Of a stretch of 12,381 nucleotides of DNA, positions 9,087 to 12,381 are shown one piece after another. This DNA comes from JAVKSL01 sp039583695 (lineage in GTDB: Bacteria > Actinomycetota > Acidimicrobiia > Acidimicrobiales > JAJPHD01). The notes below the pieces were generated by a model. The model did not search any database. It saw nothing but the letters and a program-made list of their open reading frames with translations, and was not told the DNA's origin. Location: the NCBI GenBank assembly GCA_039583695.1, contig JAVKSL010000078.1, positions 1 through 12,381 on the forward strand. The letters are read 5' to 3'. Within the stretch, counting starts at the first letter, position 1, and the number at the start of each line of letters is the position of its first letter. The translations under genes were made by a program, and so were the position numbers.

Positions 9087-10777
9087 ATGGTGTTGGTGGC
9101 CAGCAGCGCGACGCCGCCCCCGGGCCTCACCAACGAGGCTACCCGGAGGAAGAAGTAGGTCACCAGGTCCGCGTTCCCGGTCCGCCCGCCAGCCACGCTG
9201 CGCACCAGGTGCTCCCGGTAGGAGTTGCCTAAGGGGCCGGAGATTCGCTTTCCCCCCAAAAAAGGGGGGTTGCCCACCACTGCGTCGAAGCCGGGCTTCT
9301 CGCGCTCGGCGAACACTTCGGGGAATTCCAGGGGCCAGTGGAGACAGGCCCGGTCAGGGGCCATGGCTGGGCGGCCCTCGTCCAGCCAGTACTGCGCCCG
9401 CCGCTCGAGGTCGTCTATGCGGGCAGCCCGATCGTTCTCGGACCTGGCCGGGTCTAGCGCGTCCCGGACCTCGGGCGCGATGCTCACCAGGCGGGACTCC
9501 AGCGCATCGGCTTTCTGCGTGGCAGTGGACAGGGCGGCGCCCACCACGACATCGCCGATGACCGCGAGACAAGACAGGGCACTGCGGGCACGGCGGAACA
9601 GGCGAAATTTTTCCTCTGCGTCTAACACGTCCAGGACGGGGAAGGACTCCAGCTCGCGCCGTGCTGCAACCGCTTCTGCGACCAGCGGTGCCACCACCTC
9701 GGTAGGTGGGTAAAGGTTCGCTTGTAGCGGCCCGCCGGCGTCAGGGTCAAGGTGCAGGTGGTGAAGCTGACGCAAGTCGGTAATGCCAAGCAGGGAGTCG
9801 CCTGCCCGCAGTGCGTGGTCCACGAAGCTGAACGGGCGGTCCTTGGCGAGGGTGACCAGCCACAGCGAGAGCTTGGCCATCTCCACTGCCATCGGGTTGC
9901 GGTCCACCCCATAGACGCAGCGCTCCGCCACCACGCGCAGGGCTAGGGTCTCGCGGTCTGCCTCCTCCGCAGGCAGCGGTATCGGCCGGGCCTCCGCGGC
10001 CCAGGCTTCCACCAGCCGGGCAGCCAGGTACCGACAGGTCGCCACCAAGAATGCGCCCGAGCCCATGGCCATGTCGCACACCTTCAGCTCGACCAGCTCC
10101 CTCGCCGGGCGCAGGCGCCAATCCTGCCGAGCCGCCCCCTCCGCCGGACCGGGGGAGTAAACGAGCGGCTCCAGGGCGTGACGAACCATTTCCTCGGCGA
10201 GGGACTTGGGGGTGTAGTAGGTGCCGCTGGAGCGCCGATCTCCGGAGGCGGTCACCACGAAGCTGCCAGGCAGCCATACCTGCGGCAAGCCCCTCAGATC
10301 CTCGCGGAGCAGTCCCAGGTACGGCTCGACGCGCTTGGCGATGACGGCGTCGTTGTCGCAGGCGCTGGCCAGTCGCGCCAGCGCGTCGGGGTCGGGCTCC
10401 GCCTGCAGGGCACGCGACACCGCTGACGCGCTCGATCCGGTTTGTTCTGCCAGCCAGGTGACCAGGGCATCGTGACCGATCGCGGCACGGTTTTCGACCA
10501 GGGCGAGTGCCACCTCGGCTTCAGCCTTGCCGCTCAGGCCCAGAGCCACCTCGTCGACCAGCACCACTGAGTGGTCGAGCAGGCCCTCGTAGACGTGGCC
10601 GATCTGTTCGACGTCGAGGGACCGATATGAGAGCTTGCGTGCCTCGACGACCCCGCCCCTACCCTTGAAGCTGAGCACTTGAAGGGCGTCGAGGACGTGG
10701 AGGATGGTCCGGTCATCGACCGGAAGGGGAGCGCCGGCGAACTCCCGCCATGGTTGTGCTTCGGTGGCCCAGACCAA

Positions 10778-10855
10778 AACGAATCCGTAATTACACAGCT
10801 ATGCTCAGCATCGGTTGCCGCGCGCGGCGGGAACCTGAAAGGAGCCAGCCTTGTT
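10778..10855. other. Head-to-head junction of two 5'-truncated genes
   Basis: The sense switches here from minus-strand methyltransferase to plus-strand DUF6119 gene within about 70 bases. Both proteins start well inside their families' normal sequence. The stretch 10775-10803 is locally AT-rich compared with its surroundings and contains the 8-bp palindrome gtaattac (10787-10794). I see no clear promoter, and there is little room for two. A deletion that removed both 5' ends and everything between them is the simplest reading. Alternatively a new fused promoter works from the AT-rich patch. Confidence 0.5.
10838..10844 (+). promoter_or_regulatory. Possible ribosome binding site before the DUF6119 gene
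   Basis: AAAGGAG lies 11 bases before the in-frame GTG at 10856. The spacing is longer than ideal, so this only weakly supports that start. Confidence 0.35.
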
Positions 10856-12058
10856 GTGGCCAACCCCGCCCCTTCCGACGAAATCCCCCGCATCGACACC
10901 ATGACTGACATCTTGACCAACGTTCAGATTCGAACTGGACACGAGCTGTTTGGCAAGGTGGTCGCGGGAAGCGCACTCCGATTCTCCCAATCCATCGGGT
11001 CCGTGGATAAGTTCCGGGAGCTGTCATCCTCGGTACTCTGTTTCGCCACCAAGGCCGACTATCGAGCCGAGAACGGCTGGATCGACTACGCGGTCCCCGA
11101 GGACGATGAATCCGTGATCGAGACGGTGCTCGATTGCGTGTGGCGAGGTGCAGATCCCAATGGGTTACCCGTCAACGTCGAGGTCGCCTGGTGGGAGGAG
11201 GTACGCGAACCGGCTTCGGATCGTCCAGTCAAGCATTGGAGACTTTTTGGCGAGCGCCGGGAGGCGAATCCATGTCAAACGGTGACCTTGACCTGGCCGG
11301 CCGTCAGGGCTCGAATCCGGCACCTCTCGGGCATCCAATGCCCTGGGAGCCAGGCGCTCGGCACCGAGATCAGGTTCTTCTCGGACGACGATGACGAGCT
11401 CGGTCGGTGCCCGGTGGCCGAGCTGCTCTCAGCGGAGCTGGTGGTTGAAGGCAGGACATACGTGATGGTCGACGGCCTGGTTTGCAGGGTTGATTCGTTT
11501 TACCTCGCCGCCTTGGACACCGAACTTGAGAGCCACCTTTCGGCCCGTCGGCTCTTGGCATATCAGCCGGCGGAACTCGAGGCAGAATACAACCGGCGGG
11601 TCGCTCGCGCCACCGGGATGTTGCTCCTCGATACGTGCGACATTCGACCTCGCGGCCAGACCCAAATCGAGCCCTGCGACCTACTGGGCTTGGATGGCTG
11701 CCTCTACCACATCAAGCGCAAAACGTGTGCCACCGGCATCAGCCACCTAGCCAACCAGGCGCTTTCAAGCGCCACCATGCTCCTGCGCGAGCAGGGTTCC
11801 CGAGACAAGCTCAACGACCTGATCGCACGCTCAGGCTGGGCCCCAGACGATAGACGGCGGGTGTGTGCGCAATTGGGGGACATGGCAGGTCCAGGGCAGC
11901 GATTCCCGGTGGCCCTAGCGATCATCGGTGAGTGGGAGGACCCAACGATCAAGAGCCTGTCGCTCCTGGCACGTTTAGCTCTGCGGCGGGCCATCCGGAA
12001 CCTCCAAGACCTCAGCTTCCCTACAGAGCTGATGCTGATCGATTGCCGCGGCGGGTGA
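10856..12058 (+). CDS. DUF6119/TIGR04141-family protein, probably N-terminally truncated
   Basis: From GTG 10856 this encodes 400 residues ending at TGA 12056-12058. The frame is open from 10679, but that part is antisense to the methyltransferase; ATG 10901 is another candidate start. It matches the sporadically distributed TIGR04141 (DUF6119) family: RTGHELFGKVVAGSALRFS, then DYRAENGWIDY, and later YNRRVARATGMLLLD, CDLLGLDGCLYHIKRKT (H285-T290) and SHLANQALSSATMLL, the hallmark K/R-rich strand followed by a helix. The C-terminus LARLALRRAIRNLQDLSF also fits. The function is unknown; these genes occur patchily, often near restriction and phage-defence loci. Full-length relatives, as I recall them, have roughly 150 more residues at the front, absent here. 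It is transcribed divergently from the DISARM unit. Identity fairly sure, start unsure, and it may be non-functional. Confidence 0.7.
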   Translation: MANPAPSDEIPRIDTMTDILTNVQIRTGHELFGKVVAGSALRFSQSIGSVDKFRELSSSVLCFATKADYRAENGWIDYAVPEDDESVIETVLDCVWRGADPNGLPVNVEVAWWEEVREPASDRPVKHWRLFGERREANPCQTVTLTWPAVRARIRHLSGIQCPGSQALGTEIRFFSDDDDELGRCPVAELLSAELVVEGRTYVMVDGLVCRVDSFYLAALDTELESHLSARRLLAYQPAELEAEYNRRVARATGMLLLDTCDIRPRGQTQIEPCDLLGLDGCLYHIKRKTCATGISHLANQALSSATMLLREQGSRDKLNDLIARSGWAPDDRRRVCAQLGDMAGPGQRFPVALAIIGEWEDPTIKSLSLLARLALRRAIRNLQDLSFPTELMLIDCRGG

Positions 12059-12063
12059 GCAGC

Positions 12064-12165
12064 GTGCTTTCCCCTCGGCCCGGCGAGGGCGTTCCCCTCG
12101 GCCTCGAGGATCGTGCCCAGCACCTGGAGCCCGGCGCCGACGGCGAAGGCGACGATGGACGACAT
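12064..12165 (-). pseudogene. N-terminal fragment of a mutator/IS256-type transposase
   Basis: From ATG 12163-12165 the minus strand reads SSIVAFAVGAGLQVLG, then EAEGNALAGPRGKH. This is the conserved N-terminal helix and GPRGKH segment of actinobacterial mutator-type (IS256) transposases, which normally continue with R-x-x-x-RHG and some 350 more residues. Here the match stops at about 12064, six bases after the DUF6119 stop codon, and runs into sequence antisense to that gene. The DDE catalytic region is absent, so it is a dead remnant. The family call is from motif memory. Confidence 0.5.
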
Positions 12166-12381
12166 CTTCGGTCCACCATCAGCGGCTGGCTCCGCGTGAG
12201 GCTCCCGGTCCCGGTGTCAAATGGACTTTGGGTCCCTGTTTGGGTCCCAGACCCTCGGGGAGCCGACTTGTTCGGGATACTACACCCCTTCTGACCTGCA
12301 CCTTCTTGGTGAGGTCTTCACGTTTGGCGCTGACCTGGTCCTTCGCCATCTGATTTCTGGTTCACCCACGGGATAAACGTC
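12166..12381. other. Probable transposon end and flank, no gene
   Basis: This is the leader of the transposase fragment. On the minus strand the sequence ggggtgtagtatcccgaaca (12269-12288) would sit where a terminal inverted repeat is expected, about 100 bases before the start, but the other end is absent so it cannot be confirmed. A minus ORF of 56 codons (12179-12349, starting MAKDQVSAKREDLTKK) is open here; I do not recognise it. No tRNA or clear terminator is seen. Confidence 0.3.
12227..12248 (+). repeat. Two 10-bp direct repeats with a 12-bp period
   Basis: tttgggtccc occurs at 12227-12236 and again at 12239-12248. The pair sits between the possible transposon end and the transposase start, where subterminal transposase-binding repeats can lie. 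That function is a guess. Confidence 0.6.

Larger units (their letters stand above)
8149..10777 (-). pseudogene. drmMI: DrmMI-like N6-adenine DNA methyltransferase, 5' truncated and twice frameshifted
   Basis: The methyltransferase of class 1 DISARM marks host DNA at adenine N6. Numbering from the TTG at 10775-10777, the family segment PVDDRTILHVLDALQVL is followed by DVEQIGHVYEGLLDH. The AdoMet motif I is DMAMGSGAFL (D235-F243), and the catalytic motif IV is NPPF (503-506). One base is missing near 9079-9086, where NTIA should run into QGDTREVGLDWLTAQDWAI; the product as written stops at 9047. A second base is missing near 8336-8346, after SSAFHYWW, where the frame resumes at GHTETAQGTRFTVGPEAR. 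Restored, the sequence gives about 876 aa, several hundred fewer than family members I know. The missing part is mainly N-terminal: the frame hits a TAG about 20 bases before this TTG. The C-terminus RIEVLDRLLELNHERHVEEL is typical of such enzymes. The stop overlaps the ATPase start. Confidence 0.85.

Noticed and set aside
10679..10855. Upstream extension of the DUF6119 ORF to TTG 10679
   Set aside because: The extra residues are antisense to the well-matched methyltransferase segment and do not resemble the family's N-terminus.
1..12381. CRISPR array, tRNA or rRNA genes
   Set aside because: No regularly spaced repeats beyond the 20-bp tandem pair, and no cloverleaf or rRNA-like sequence seen by eye.

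Overview
The window is high-GC DNA with GTG and TTG starts and tightly overlapping genes. Together with protein families that are common in Actinomycetota, this suggests an actinobacterial chromosome, though the sequence alone does not fix the taxon. It reads as a phage-defence island in partial decay.

The core is a five-gene minus-strand unit, read from about 10.8 kb down to 0.77 kb. Its order is a DrmMI-like N6-adenine DNA methyltransferase, an SMC/RecF-like AAA ATPase, a TOPRIM-fold DUF4276-type protein, a DrmA-like helicase and a DrmB (DUF1998) protein. The methyltransferase, drmA and drmB are the signature genes of class 1 DISARM. The ATPase and TOPRIM genes sit between the methyltransferase and drmA, which is not the textbook DISARM layout. 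All four gene junctions are 4-nt start/stop overlaps (8149-8152, 6926-6929, 6336-6339, 2630-2633), so the cassette is built into the operon rather than dropped beside it. I see no drmC or drmD in the window.

All three DISARM core genes are broken as written. The methyltransferase lacks its N-terminal part and has two single-base frameshifts (about 9080 and 8340). drmA has one single-base frameshift (about 3970). drmB is put out of frame near its 3' end by an exact 20-bp tandem duplication (941-980). The ATPase and TOPRIM genes are intact. The single-base shifts could be sequencing errors. The duplication looks like a real mutation and could in principle contract back.

To the right, a plus-strand gene of the sporadically distributed DUF6119/TIGR04141 family (about 10856-12058) diverges from the methyltransferase. 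It also appears to lack its N-terminal part, so the two genes seem to have lost their 5' ends at one shared junction near 10.78-10.85 kb. Immediately after its stop lies a fragment of a mutator (IS256-type) transposase. To the left, 518-715 is the C-terminal remnant of a second methylase-like gene on the plus strand, and the first 500 bases hold only a weak short ORF. The overall picture is a DISARM variant carrying an internal ATPase/TOPRIM effector-like pair, flanked by gene debris and a transposon scrap.
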